From Adiantum capillus-veneris (Eukaryota > Streptophyta > Polypodiopsida > Polypodiales > Pteridaceae), in contig CM043956.1 of NCBI GenBank assembly GCA_014529385.2, positions 93,855,221-93,919,220 of the forward strand: a stretch of DNA of 64,000 nucleotides, in the 5' to 3' direction. Shown here in pieces: positions 54,401 to 64,000 of this stretch; position 1 is the first letter of the stretch; the number at the start of each line of letters is the position of its first letter. The position numbers and the translations under genes were made by a program. Under the pieces are notes generated by a model. The model saw nothing but the letters and a program-made list of their open reading frames with translations. It was not told the DNA's origin and made no database searches.

Positions 54401-55495
54401 CTAATTTTGGATGCTAAGGGTAGCAACCATTTCTTTTTTACTTGTATGCAAACCTCGCATTATTTTTCTATCATGTTTGCATGGAGTGATCTGGAGGATC
54501 CTTTGGATTTTCTCTGCAACCATATTGTATTTTGCTTCTTTATCCAGTAAAGCGTTGCATCTGAAACTTGCTCCTTTTGTACTGTTGAGAACTATAGCTA
54601 TTCTCATTGGACGTTCCATTGAAGATCTTCGTCCTGCTCTTGCCATGGTCTCATCTTGATCTAACTATGTCTCTATGGAGGGTGGCTTGAGACTTTGTTT
54701 TCCAATCTGACTTACATCAGCTGATTCGACTAGAACTGTCTGATTGATCTTTGGACTTCCTATTTCTTCCTGGTTGTTTGCAACCTCGTTATTCTTAACT
54801 TCTGGCTCTGGTGGCATTCCTTGCTCAATAGCTATCATGGTTGCTTTTTGTTCTATTTGATTTGCACTTGCTATTTCCCGATTTCCTTTAAGCTCTTTTG
54901 AAATTCTAAATGATGGAGATGAATCATCTTCAATAAGCTTTGCTTTGGCATCAGTCTCCATTTTAACTATGCTTGAGGACTTTGTACTGTCGTCCGCGGG
55001 TGACCAATCTTGGTCATCATTCTTTGTTGTCTGTGAAAACTGCATCTTCATTGAACTCTGTATCTCTAGGACCTTTTGGTCCATTGGCATTCCCATTATG
55101 ATGTCTTCTGCCATATCCGTTGCTATGATCATGTGGAATTGAGCTTTAATGATCTGTGAACTTACTTCAATGGTGGTGGAGATGATTCCCCAGCATTCTG
55201 CTTGTTTGTTTCTTGATATGCTCACAAATTCAGGAGCATCTTCCAGCTGTGGTTGGCCACATCTTTTCCAACTGCGAAAAGACATGAGGTTCTTATCTAG
55301 CTGAAAATCTAGCTTTACTTCTTTTGACAACTTTTCTTCATTCTCACCAACAATGTTGCACTTGATTGTCTCAGGATTTCTTTCTTTATTGACTGCTTTT
55401 GTTGTGGTAGTGTCCTTTGGTTGAGCTTTATCTGCATCTTCTTTGCTTTGATCACCTGCTTCAATTGATGTTGGCTCGTTTTTTTGTAATACCAC
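54401..55495 (-). pseudogene. Polyprotein of F with altered protease active site
   Basis: One frame, broken by a TAG near 54665. The downstream piece has CNALLDKEAKYNMVA, aligned with the retropepsin D-T-G-A loop but with K-E for T-G, which would be expected to inactivate it. The upstream piece has a second protease-like C-terminal motif (DMAEDIIMGMPMDQKV) after ECWGIISTTIEV. So there may be two protease-like domains in tandem. The rest is acidic and polar. Confidence 0.5.
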
Positions 55496-56942
55496 ACCTT
55501 TTTCTTACAATTGTTGAGCATTGTGTGCTTGCATTTGAGTAACTTTTGATCTTAGAAGATCCATTGTGCTTTTTGACAGAATTTGTCTCTTCGGAGGAGA
55601 TTTTGGTGGTGACCTTTGTGTGGCCTTTTAGACTTTAGCTTTCATTGATTTTGTCTTTTTTATCAGCTGTTCTCGTAGCTTGAGGCTTTGCATCATCTTT
55701 AGATAGTCCTTGACTTCAGGTTTAGCATTTGTAGTGGCTTGTACAAGGTCATGAACCTACTGGGAATCATTGCCATTTGCATCTCGATATGCATATGCGA
55801 GCTTGGTCTCATGCAATTGTTTGAATACTATGAGATTTCTCGGCTTTTGACTTTGACTTGTGGAGATCAACTGAAACTTTTGTCCTTGATGATCTTCATA
55901 GAAGAATTTTTCTTTAGATTTTGATGGTTTTTGGGTCAATGGAAAACTTCCAACAACCATATGATCTTTCAATGGTTTCTGCTTTGAAGGGGTCTGCTGG
56001 CTAGAAGTTCCTGGGCTTCTAACTGGTGTAACATTTCCTGGTACTAGAGCTGAGCTTGATGTATTTCCAGCTCCCCCCGTCCTAGGGTGATCACTATAGC
56101 CTGCTTCATTGTGAGAGCTCAAAACTGTTTGGCCCTGGTTGAGTCTCACCTTTTGGGATTTTGAAGGTACACTTTGGGTAACACTGTTGATGTTTGGCAT
56201 CTGTAAACCTTCTGCATAGTTTCCTATGTATCTCCGTGAAGCATGACAAATATTCCCCAAGTCAAGTTGTAGATAGAATTATCTTTGCCCTGATATTGTC
56301 TATCCCATGGGTCTGCTATGATATGAGCTTCTGTGGTTTCAGGACCCAAGGAATCATAGATGCTAGACTCTCATTTATATCTATGACTGTTTTGGTCAAA
56401 GTATATGTTTGTTTGGTCACAACATTGAAGCTTGATTTTCGATGGAGGAGAGTTTGGCTCTGAACAAATTTCTAAGTTCACTTGGGTAATATCCTTCAAC
56501 TCTAGAGAGGATGGGCTATAATAGATTATTTCCTCTGAAATGAACCATCCTTTTTTATCTATCACTGGACTCACTTCTATGAGCTGGTATGTGGGTATGT
56601 GGGCCGTTCAAACACTGGTTGATCCTTTTTGTATAGTTGCCGGTTTTGGTCTACATAGTGTGCATATGCTAACATCATTCTGTCTGATGTGTCCCTTAGA
56701 CTCGTGAATGATTCCACACTTGTGGCAGTGGATGCAGAATCATTTGCAAACCTAGCAGTCTTTTCACCCTTTGGTGATATCTCGATACCTTTACTAAATT
56801 CATGCAAGAATTTGTTGTTCAAAGAATCAATTTTAAGCTTTTCAGGTGCATGTGCATCTTTATGCTCATTTTGAAGTTGCAGTGTTTTCAATGGTGCTTC
56901 TAATGGTAATGCAGAATCATCCGATTGCATTAAAAGTGACAA
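55496..56942 (-). pseudogene. N-terminal polyprotein region of F, unrecognised
   Basis: Three frames in succession (56577-56942, 56371-56574, 55757-56260 and on), with several stops (near 55507, 55630, 55757). Contents are polar, Ser/Thr/Pro-rich in the middle and Lys-rich later. Segments such as GWFISEEIIYYSPSSLELKD and WDRQYQGKDNSIYNLTWGIF look like folded protein, but I recognise no family. By position it would be gag-like. Confidence 0.4.
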
Positions 56943-57007
56943 GTTAGATGCACTTACATCGAGATTCGCATTTCTAATTTTCTTTGTACCTTGCTTGGCG
57001 GTTGATA

Positions 57008-57175
57008 CACTACAACACTAAATGAAGATATCGACGCGTCTATATCGACGGCCATGATTTTCCACGCGTATATCGACGACATTAGCGGGCGTCGCTATAC
57101 ACGTCGCACTGTGCGTCGATATACGCATGGAAAGGCTTTTTTTGCCACGCGTATATCGACGCGTATAGCGACACA
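57008..57175. repeat. CACTA terminal and subterminal repeats
   Basis: The terminal CACTACAACAC is followed by cgcgtatatcgacg at 57065-57078, its inverse cgtcgatatacgc at 57114-57126, and cgcgtatatcgacg again from about 57150, plus a variant cgcgtctatatcgacg near 57035. In known CACTA elements such motifs bind the TnpA protein. Confidence 0.85.
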
Positions 57176-57289
57176 AAAAATTTTGGGGGAAAAAAGCGAA
57201 ACCCGTGCGCACGGGCCATTTTCGCTTGCTCGGGTCTTGGCCGAAACCTGCTGCGCAGGTATTATGTCCATCTCCACCCTCCCCAACCC

Positions 57290-57290
<1 letters not shown>

Positions 57291-57322
<32 letters not shown>

Positions 57323-57397
57323 TCTCTACCTCTACATTGTGTGTGTGTGTGTAGGAAAGAGAGAGAGAGAGAGAGAGAACGGTGTGTGTGTGTGTGT

Positions 57398-57456
<59 letters not shown>

Positions 57457-57647
57457 GTGTATGTGTGTGTGTAGGAAAGAGAGAGAGAGAGAGAGGTGTG
57501 TGTGTGTGTGTAGGAAAGAGAGAGAGATCTAGAGAGAGAGAGAGAGAGAGAGAGATAAATGTGTGTGTGTGTAGGAAAGAGAGAGAGATCTAGAGAGAGA
57601 GAGAGAGAGATAAATGTGTGTGTGTGTGTAGGAAAGAGAGAGAGATC

Positions 57648-57690
<43 letters not shown>

Positions 57691-57781
57691 GTGTGTGTGT
57701 GTGTGTAGGAAAGAGAGAGAGAGAGAGAGAAATGTGTGTGTGTGTAGGTAATCAAAGAGAGAGAGAGAGAGAGAGAGAGAG
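57291..57781. repeat. Composite GA/GT minisatellite
   Basis: At least seven higher-order units of about 45-75 bases: a GT run, taggaaa, then a GA run, several with a central gatcta. The long Ser/Leu/His/Thr and Arg/Glu/Cys/Val frames here come from the repeat. Confidence 0.92.
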
Positions 57782-58196
57782 AATTAATGTATGCTTAGGA
57801 AATTAAAATTAAAGAAAAAAAAATTAAAGAGAGAAATGAAATGAAATGTTATATTAACGTCTTCGAAAGGCCAAAGTGACCTATGAGACATGAGACAAGA
57901 AAGTTACAATGTGATGGATCTGATACAAAGTCAGAGTAAGAAGATGACAAAATAAAATATTATGGAATCCTAAACTGCTGGGTGTGGACTAAACGGCTAA
58001 ACGAGCTAGTTGGGATAGGTAGATCTCCTCCATGGTCAGTACTCTAACCGGGTGTTGTGCATGTCAAGCCAAAGTGACCTAGCTAGATCCTCTGATGCAG
58101 CCTCTGTCGATGTTGTGTAGTCCTCTGCAGTCGTGGGCGTCTAGATCTCCCTAGATCAGTCGCTTGTTCGATCATTAGAGAGATAGGGAAGTAGAG

Positions 58197-58198
<2 letters not shown>
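57782..58198. other. CACTA leader without gene
   Basis: AT-rich stretch inside the transposon with no coding signal. Confidence 0.5.
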
Positions 58199-58262
<64 letters not shown>

Positions 58263-58311
58263 GAAATAGAGAGATAGAGAAAGAGAGTTATATATATATA
58301 TATATATATAT

Positions 58312-58358
<47 letters not shown>
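58199..58358. repeat. GA and TA microsatellites
   Basis: GA tract about 58199-58260, TA tract 58289-58313, second GA tract to 58358. More imperfect GA-rich sequence runs to about 58520. Confidence 0.92.
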
Positions 58359-58362
<4 letters not shown>

Positions 58363-58746
58363 TAGGGAAGTGGAGCTCCAGGACTTATGGCCGAGAAATA
58401 GGAAAATAGAGAAATAGAGAGAGATAGGAAAATAGAGAAAGAGAGATAGCGAGAGCGAGATCGAGAGAGAAAGATAGATAGCGAGAGCGAGATGAGAGAG
58501 AAAGAACGAGAGATAGGGTACGTAGACAGAGAAGAAACTATGGAACTAAAAGAGGCAAAGGGGTTTTGCCTGCTACATGCATTGCCATGTACACCTGGGA
58601 GTGCATGTATGTGTCTACCCATATAGGATTTGACCAATAAAGACGAGATTTTGACCCGGTGGTCCTGATCTTCGTACACCTTTGGACCGAGGTGTACGGA
58701 GATTGGGCAAGACTAGAGAATGCGAGGTAGTTTACATTGTGAGGAG

Positions 58747-58767
58747 TATATATATATATATATATAT
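58747..58767 (+). promoter_or_regulatory. TA tract just upstream of tnp2
   Basis: About ten TA units ending 27 bases before the tnp2 ATG. It could supply a TATA function, but the distance is short for a promoter and leader, so this is uncertain. Confidence 0.3.
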
Positions 58768-58793
58768 TAAAACAACATTCATAATCATTGTAG

Positions 58794-61700
58794 ATGGCAA
58801 CGTCATCAACTAACATGGAGGAAAAGATTGCATGCTCGTGCACGCTCTTCAAGTATCAAATCCTCCGCAAGCGTAGGATATGTAATGAGCATGTGCACAA
58901 GTACGGAGAGTTTGCTAGAGAAACCGTACAGAATCTGCGATACGACTCCTATGGAACGGGCATTGATTTCCGTGATATAGCACCTACATCTGAGAGAAAG
59001 AGAAAAAAGATTATGCGTGAAGGTCCGACCAATATAGAGCCACGGATGGAAGCAGAAAAGGGCTTACAGACAGAAGACGACGGCATGGAGGAGATGCTGG
59101 ATGCCTTCTTCCAGACAAGCGAGGAGAACGTGAACGAAGCAGCACCAGAAGCCATGCGCCTATCTCCTGAAGACATGTTGAGAAAGTTGGCACGTCAACC
59201 AATCTATGAAGGCGCCAAAATATATGTGCTTCGTACTTGTCTGGCGTTTTTGAATCTTCAGTCAGTGTACGGGTGGTTAGATGCAAGCGTCACTGCTTTG
59301 TTTAGGTACGTAATTTACAAAAGAGGTTTTTCGATTGCAACGGTGATGTGCTCGGAGAGCTTTCTAATTTAATGTGGCTTAAACAGGTTATTGCAGGAGA
59401 AACTTATCCCGGCTGGCAATGAAATGCCCCCCTCCAGGCCAAACGCAAAGCAACTTCTGACCTCAGTTGGCTTGGACTACAACAAGATTCATGCATGTCC
59501 AAATGATTGCATTCTTTTTCGCAATGAATTCGCAGATTGTCTGTCGTGTCCTAAGTGCGGAGCAATGTGCTACAAACAAGATGCACTTGGCGAGACAGTG
59601 CCAGCTAAAGTGTTGCGGCATTTCCCTATTATTCCTAGGATAAAAAGCATGTTTCGTTGTGGTTCCATTGCAAAGTTGATGCGGTGGCATTCTACGAATA
59701 GATCCACTGACGCAACATTTAGGGTGCCCGCTGATTCGAAGGCTTGGAGGCACATTGAAGATACCTGGCCACATTTTAAGAGTGAACCACGCAATTTGCG
59801 TTTGGGCATGGCAATGGATGGAGTTAATCCATTTGGCTTGAGAAGCTCATCATGGAGCACTTGGCATGTGTGCCTTATCAATTACAACCTCCCGCCGTGG
59901 CTTGCTATCAAGAAGGGTCATTTGATTTTAAGCTTGATTGTACGTGGTAAGTTCAAGGCAAAAAACATGGATGTCTATCTAGCTCCACTAGTTGACGAGC
60001 TCCAAGAGTTATGGCATGGGATCGACATAGCAGATGCGGTTGAACCAGTAGGACAACAGCATGCAAGGATCCATGGACTTCTTATGTGGACTATTCATGA
60101 TTGGCCAGGATACGGAGAAGCTTCTGGTAATGGTTATTGATTTACAAAATTCTCGCTATTCGCAAGCCCTTTGCCTTGGCCTGATTCATGCTTTGATATA
60201 TGCAGGACTAACAACTTCGGGATACAATGCATGTCCAATTTGCAGGCAGTCTTTGGATGTGCGCTATTCTACCTCTCTTCGAAAGACAATTTATCAAGGC
60301 CACCACCGTTATCTTCCAGATGGCCATCACTTGCGCGAAGGCCAGCTTGGTCGCGTCGAATGTCGTCCTATGCATGTACAAGAGTGGCGTCGCCGATGGG
60401 AGCAACATGAGGGGCAACCTGTTCCAGGAATGAAACGTTTGTCCATTCTCCATACGTTGCCGTACTGGGGTGATCTACTAATTAACCATTTGCTGGATCC
60501 AATGAATATATTCAAGAATGTGGGAGAGCTCTTCTGGAAGACAATCATGGAAATGAAAGACAATCGAGCTTCACGAGATGATTTGCAGTCGGTTGGAAAG
60601 ATGCCAGAGCTGTGGCCTTTCACCAATGCAGCTGGTCAGACAAAACTTCCAAGAGCGCCATGGGTATTGCTAAAAAACGAAGAGTGACAAGTGAAAAGGG
60701 TGATTTCAGAGTTCAGGACGCCAACAGGATATATGCGATGTCTTAAGACAGCATTCACCCATGACGATCAACTATCAGGGTTGAAATCACACGACTGGCA
60801 TAAGTTCTTGCAATTCATTCTTCCAATTGCGATCAAGGGGTGTTTAACGGAGGAAGTGCAGACCTGCATATACAAGATTTCAGAGCTAGTGTGGTGGATC
60901 TCTTCCAAGGAGATACGAGAGGAATCTATTGCAGTCGCAAGGGCTAACTCCATTGAGGCAGTTTGCATGATTGAGAAGTATCTACCCACGAGCTGCCTAA
61001 CTATCCAAATGCACTTGCTTGTCCATGTAGTAGATGAGGTTGCAGTGGCAGGTACAGTCCACAGCCGTTGTATGTTCTTTCTAGAGCGGTTCATAAAAAC
61101 ACTTAAGGGTTTTGTTCGCCAAAAAGCGCGTCCAGAGGGGAGCATGGCAAAAGGATGGCTGGTGCAAGAGTCTCTTGTATTGACGGCCGAATTTCTATCT
61201 GTTTCTGACCCAAAAATGCCTCGACTGTGGAGCGATGAGGAGGATGCAAGACTAGTGGGAGAGGAGCCGCAAGGGCAAGGGGCGTCGAAGAAAATGAACC
61301 TGGCCATGCGAGAAAAGATCACAAAGTTCTGTATACTAAATTCAGCGCCGATGCAAAAATGGCTTGAAAGGTACAAAGAAGAGAAAGAGAGACGCAATCT
61401 AGAGCGACAGGATTTCAGGCGAAGTCGAACGACTAGAGGCTTACCCTTGCCAGACTATCTCGCTCCTCTACCTAAATTCCCTACAATGGCATGGTTGGAC
61501 AAGACAGTGAGAGCAGCTCGACAGATCGGAGAAACCATATCTCTAGAAGAGGAAGAGCTCGCTATTGGATGTGACTGGAAGTATCATACATACATGGCAC
61601 TGTGGTCGCATGGAAAGCATTTCAGAACACAACAAATTGACAGCAGAAGAAACATGTTTGAAAGTGGGGTAATGGTTAGTTTCATGCAAAAGAGTAGGGC

Positions 61701-62289
61701 CAGTGCTAGAGACACGCATGAGAGCACTAGAAACCTGGATTACTGTGGTCTGGTGTCAGATATCCTGAAAGTAAGCTTCAGGCGGTTTAAGATGTTTTTG
61801 TTGGATGTGAAGTGGTTCAAGGTGATTACTTTTGGTCGCAATGCAACGGTACGCAAATATGGAAACAAGATTGTGCAAATAGATTCTACAAAGATTTGGA
61901 CAGATACGAGCGACACATTTGCTCTCCCCGAACATTGCGAGCAAGTGGTCTTTGTACCGGACCCTCGAGAGCAACAATGGTGGTTTGTGGTTCAGGTTGC
62001 TCCAAGAAATAAACAAGTATTTGAAGGGCAAGATCTCCTGGAGGAAAGTCAGTCAGACGACGTCCATACTACTGTGACATTAGATGAGATGGACGAAGGT
62101 ATGGCAGAGGAAGCTGACAGATATACGAGGGATGACGCATACGAGCCAGAATTAACACTTGTAGATGAAGATGCAATGGATGAAGACAATCTGCCAGAAC
62201 GAGTTGGGGCAGAGTTATGTTTGCAATTAGAGATAGACGATGATACGGTGCAAGATCTTATCGATGATGCCTCACTCGTCGAGGCCTAG
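58794..62289 (+). pseudogene. tnp2-type CACTA transposase, three exons, one nonsense codon
   Basis: Exons 58794-59305, 59387-60126 and 60206-62289 with GT-AG introns keep one frame of 1112 codons. Exon 1 has a short Cys-containing N-terminus and an acidic region. Exon 2 has the tnp2 core: IHACPNDCILFRNEFADCL, CPKCGAMCYK, MRWHSTNRS, AMDGVNPFG (a candidate catalytic Asp). Exon 3 begins GYNACPICRQ, then shows a DUF4218-like part (HLLVHVVDEV, SRCMFFLERFIKTLKG) and a DUF4216-like C-terminal part (DVKWFKV, VVFVPDP). A TGA at 60685-60687 interrupts it between the tnp2 and DUF4218 parts, in the position of an Arg-type codon. Transposase cuts and inserts the element. Confidence 0.9.
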
Positions 62290-62293
62290 GCCT

Positions 62294-62387
62294 GTAAGTG
62301 TTTGTGTGAAGACTTTGATTTAGAATTAAGCTTAAAGTTAATTTAAACAACTGTGTTCTGACGCTTTATTTTACTTTCTTTGTGCAG
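62294..62387 (+). other. Candidate intron between the two CACTA genes
   Basis: gtaagtg starts four bases after the tnp2 stop and ctttgtgcag ends nine bases before the second gene's ATG. This suggests that both genes come from one pre-mRNA, as in En/Spm. Confidence 0.55.
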
Positions 62388-62396
62388 GACTTTAGT

Positions 62397-63532
62397 ATGG
62401 CAGATGAGATTCCAGATCCCGCTTCCATGAGTGCAGATGCATTCATGGGCTTCGTTACACAGATGACGCCTGCTCAGATGGCAGAGGCTTCTCAGTACTG
62501 GGTAGCCAGAGGCACAGGTACTACGCCTCCGGGCTTCACACCCAAGGGTCCGACGCCTAGGGGGGGGATGCCTACAGGGTTCAGGACGCCTATGGGTACG
62601 ACGCCTTCTTCTCCCATCACGGCCGCTTCGACACCTAGGGGTGGGGCAGAGGCGGGTACGTCCTCATCTCCGTAGCACAGGCGCACTCGCCGATCTCGGC
62701 GATCGTCAGGTGGAGGTGGTGGTTGCTGTGGAGGAGGGTCCACAGATGCTTCGATCCCTCCTCGCTCACGACCCCCATCCTACCCAGGCACACCTCTTGA
62801 CACACCTCTTGGCACACCTCGGAGACCTTGGGGGGCACACAATCCTAGTGCCTCCAAGCTCTATACTGTACAGGGAGATGGTTCTGTTGACATGGATAGA
62901 GCCGGGACTGAGATGCGACAGCGGATTTTCCAGCTCGTGGAGCTACAGTTTTCGACCAGCATTCTGACGTCTTGGGATCAGCAAGAAAAGGAAAAAGTCA
63001 CTTACATAGTGGAGACCATCCTGAGAGAGTACCAGCCTGCTCCGGGTTCTTCCGTTGTTCCAGCGCGGTGGATCAAGGGTGTTGCACGGGACACCCAGAA
63101 ACATCGACGAGATGCAACTCGGAAGGCTTTCAGGACCGGCTCGCTGAAGCCTTCAGGCATCCCACACGAGACGTGGCTGCAGATCAGGGAGGATGAGCGG
63201 ACAGCGGCCACGTGGTTTAGACAGTAGCGTGAGGCCGCGCAGGTACGACAGATGACTAGGGGGACATCTCATCTTGGCAGTGGAGGCTTCGACACCTTTC
63301 GCTATGAGTTTGTGAGTTTCTAATCCAATCTTAACTATGGTGTTTTTTAAAACGCGATGAATCATGTATTCTTATTACTTTGATTTTTGTATAAACGCAG
63401 AATCTTGCGATGCATAGAGCTCCGACACGCGAGGAGGAGTCAAATGGATATCGCAAAGGTATCTATGAAGTACTGAATGATCTTGAAGCTTCAGGAGAGC
63501 CTGTAGACTGGGAGGCCTTACAGTCTCGCTGA
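62397..63532 (+). pseudogene. Second CACTA gene (TnpA position) with two TAG codons
   Basis: ATG at 62397 (MADEIPDPASMSADAFMG). One frame to 63312, intron 63313-63400 (gtgagt to acgcag), second exon to TGA at 63530-63532. TAG codons break it at 62673-62675 and 63225-63227. The N-terminal half is rich in Thr/Pro/Gly repeats (TPPGFTPKGPTPRGG, later TPLDTPLGTP); the C-terminal half is helical and basic with DTQKHRRDATRKAF and MTRGTSHLGSGG, resembling plant transposase_24-type proteins by shape only. In En/Spm the gene at this place encodes the DNA-binding TnpA. Confidence 0.7.
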
Positions 63533-63830
63533 TCGCTTGAGGTGAGACGTTAATATGTGTGAGTTGATTTAATTAAGTCAGTATATGTGAAGTAATATCA
63601 ATACTAATTTTGTGAGTTGTCCTATGTGCAGGCTGCGACGCCTAGTCATTAGTGGACCAGATTTCATATATATGATTTGTGAGACACAGACACGCTTCTG
63701 TGTCTCTTTTTTGTACAAACAGTTAGTGTTCAGACAGTTATTGTTTCCCTTATGGTTATGATTATTGTCATTGTCATTGTATAGACAGTTATTGTTTCTC
63801 TTTCTGTTTATGCTTATGGTTATTGTTAAT
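63533..63830. other. CACTA 3' region without gene
   Basis: AT-rich sequence with no clear coding signal; a further intron-like acceptor (tatgtgcag, ending about 63631) could mean a small last exon. Confidence 0.4.
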
Positions 63831-64000
63831 TTTGTTTATGGTTATGGTTATCTGCATTATGATTTTGATCAAAGTGGTTATAGCGAGTTATGGTTTTAAG
63901 TTATGGTTATGCTTTTAAGTTATGGTTATGGTTCGTTATTGTTATGCTTTTAAGTTATGGTTATGGTTCGTTATGGTTATTCTTTTCAGTTGGTACGGTT
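63830..64000. repeat. TTATGG-rich tandem repeat at window end
   Basis: Units of about 36 bases built from ttttaagttatggttatggttcgtta recur at least three times from about 63890 and run to the window edge. Confidence 0.75.

Larger units (their letters stand above)
52220..57007 (-). mobile_element. Internal region of element F, no RT visible
   Basis: Minus-strand region between polypurine tract and CACTA insertion. 53658-56942 carries protein-like frames; 52220-53657 holds only broken polar sequence. No RT, RNase H or integrase motif was seen on either strand, so this part is non-autonomous or its pol was lost. The 5' part of the element would lie beyond the CACTA element. Confidence 0.55.
57008..64000 (+). 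mobile_element. CACTA (En/Spm) transposon, right end outside window
   Basis: Left terminal repeat CACTACAACACTAAATG at 57008, followed by several copies of a CGCGTATATCGACG motif in both orientations (about 57031-57175), the subterminal repeats typical of CACTA elements. The tnp2 gene (58794-62289) and a second gene (62397-63532) are on the plus strand. The three bases before the end are ATA; the right partner cannot be checked. It interrupts element F. Confidence 0.92.

Noticed and set aside
52208-57007. Element F as an endogenous pararetrovirus
   Set aside because: LTR edge, polypurine tract and TATA order fit an LTR element, and no movement-protein or RT motif was recognised.
57018-57755. 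Long Ser/Leu/Thr/His-rich frame of 245 codons on the minus strand
   Set aside because: It is a translation of the GA/GT minisatellite; all frames of such repeats are open.
57291-57781. CRISPR-like alternation of repeats and spacers
   Set aside because: Units are low-complexity GA/GT with variable length and no unique spacers; this is plant DNA.

Overview
The window looks like repeat-dominated nuclear DNA of a vascular plant with a large genome. It holds several Ty3/gypsy LTR retrotransposons of the plant Tat type (a second, plant-type RNase H between RNase H and integrase), a CACTA (En/Spm) DNA transposon with a tnp2 transposase, long GA/CT microsatellites, and one dead host-gene copy. The species cannot be fixed from the sequence; a fern or gymnosperm is plausible. 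No intact host gene was found.

Layout. 1-1199: flank without a recognised gene. 1204-13549: element A, a young complete Tat-like element on the minus strand (LTRs about 2.7 kb, TSD CTAA). 13550-16150: gene-free. About 16785-43743: element D, a minus-strand gypsy element split inside its protease by a composite of family B (18865-40022, TSD ATGA). Family B has three LTRs and two internal regions, and its middle LTR is itself split by element C (26953-36860, TSD AACCT). This is nesting three deep. 45067-45594: pseudogene of a histone-fold protein resembling plant NF-YC13/POLE4. 46411-47881: a plus-strand solo LTR, E (TSD ATGG). About 51000-57007: element F, a minus-strand LTR element with a gag/protease-like reading frame but no visible reverse transcriptase. 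From 57008 to the end: a CACTA transposon inserted in F, with a nearly intact three-exon tnp2 gene and a second transposon gene; its right end lies outside the window.

Elements A, B and C share an organisation worth attention. Between primer-binding site and gag they carry three or four short ORFs on the sense strand, packed end to end with gaps of about 16-50 bases or overlaps. Several belong to common protein families across elements (one pair is about 66% identical over 62 residues without gaps). Their LTRs, and solo LTR E, share a fixed order: TATA box, sense-strand CT tract, then a hairpin whose stem sequence differs between families while pairing is kept. The hairpin is followed directly by TGGTGCCC(C), the same bases that start the primer-binding site. 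The stacked leader ORFs and the covarying hairpin next to a primer-site copy are the best candidates for something undescribed.

Most coding regions are damaged by a few nonsense codons or frameshifts. C has three stop codons in one otherwise continuous frame, A has one stop and one frame change, and B, D and F have several breaks.
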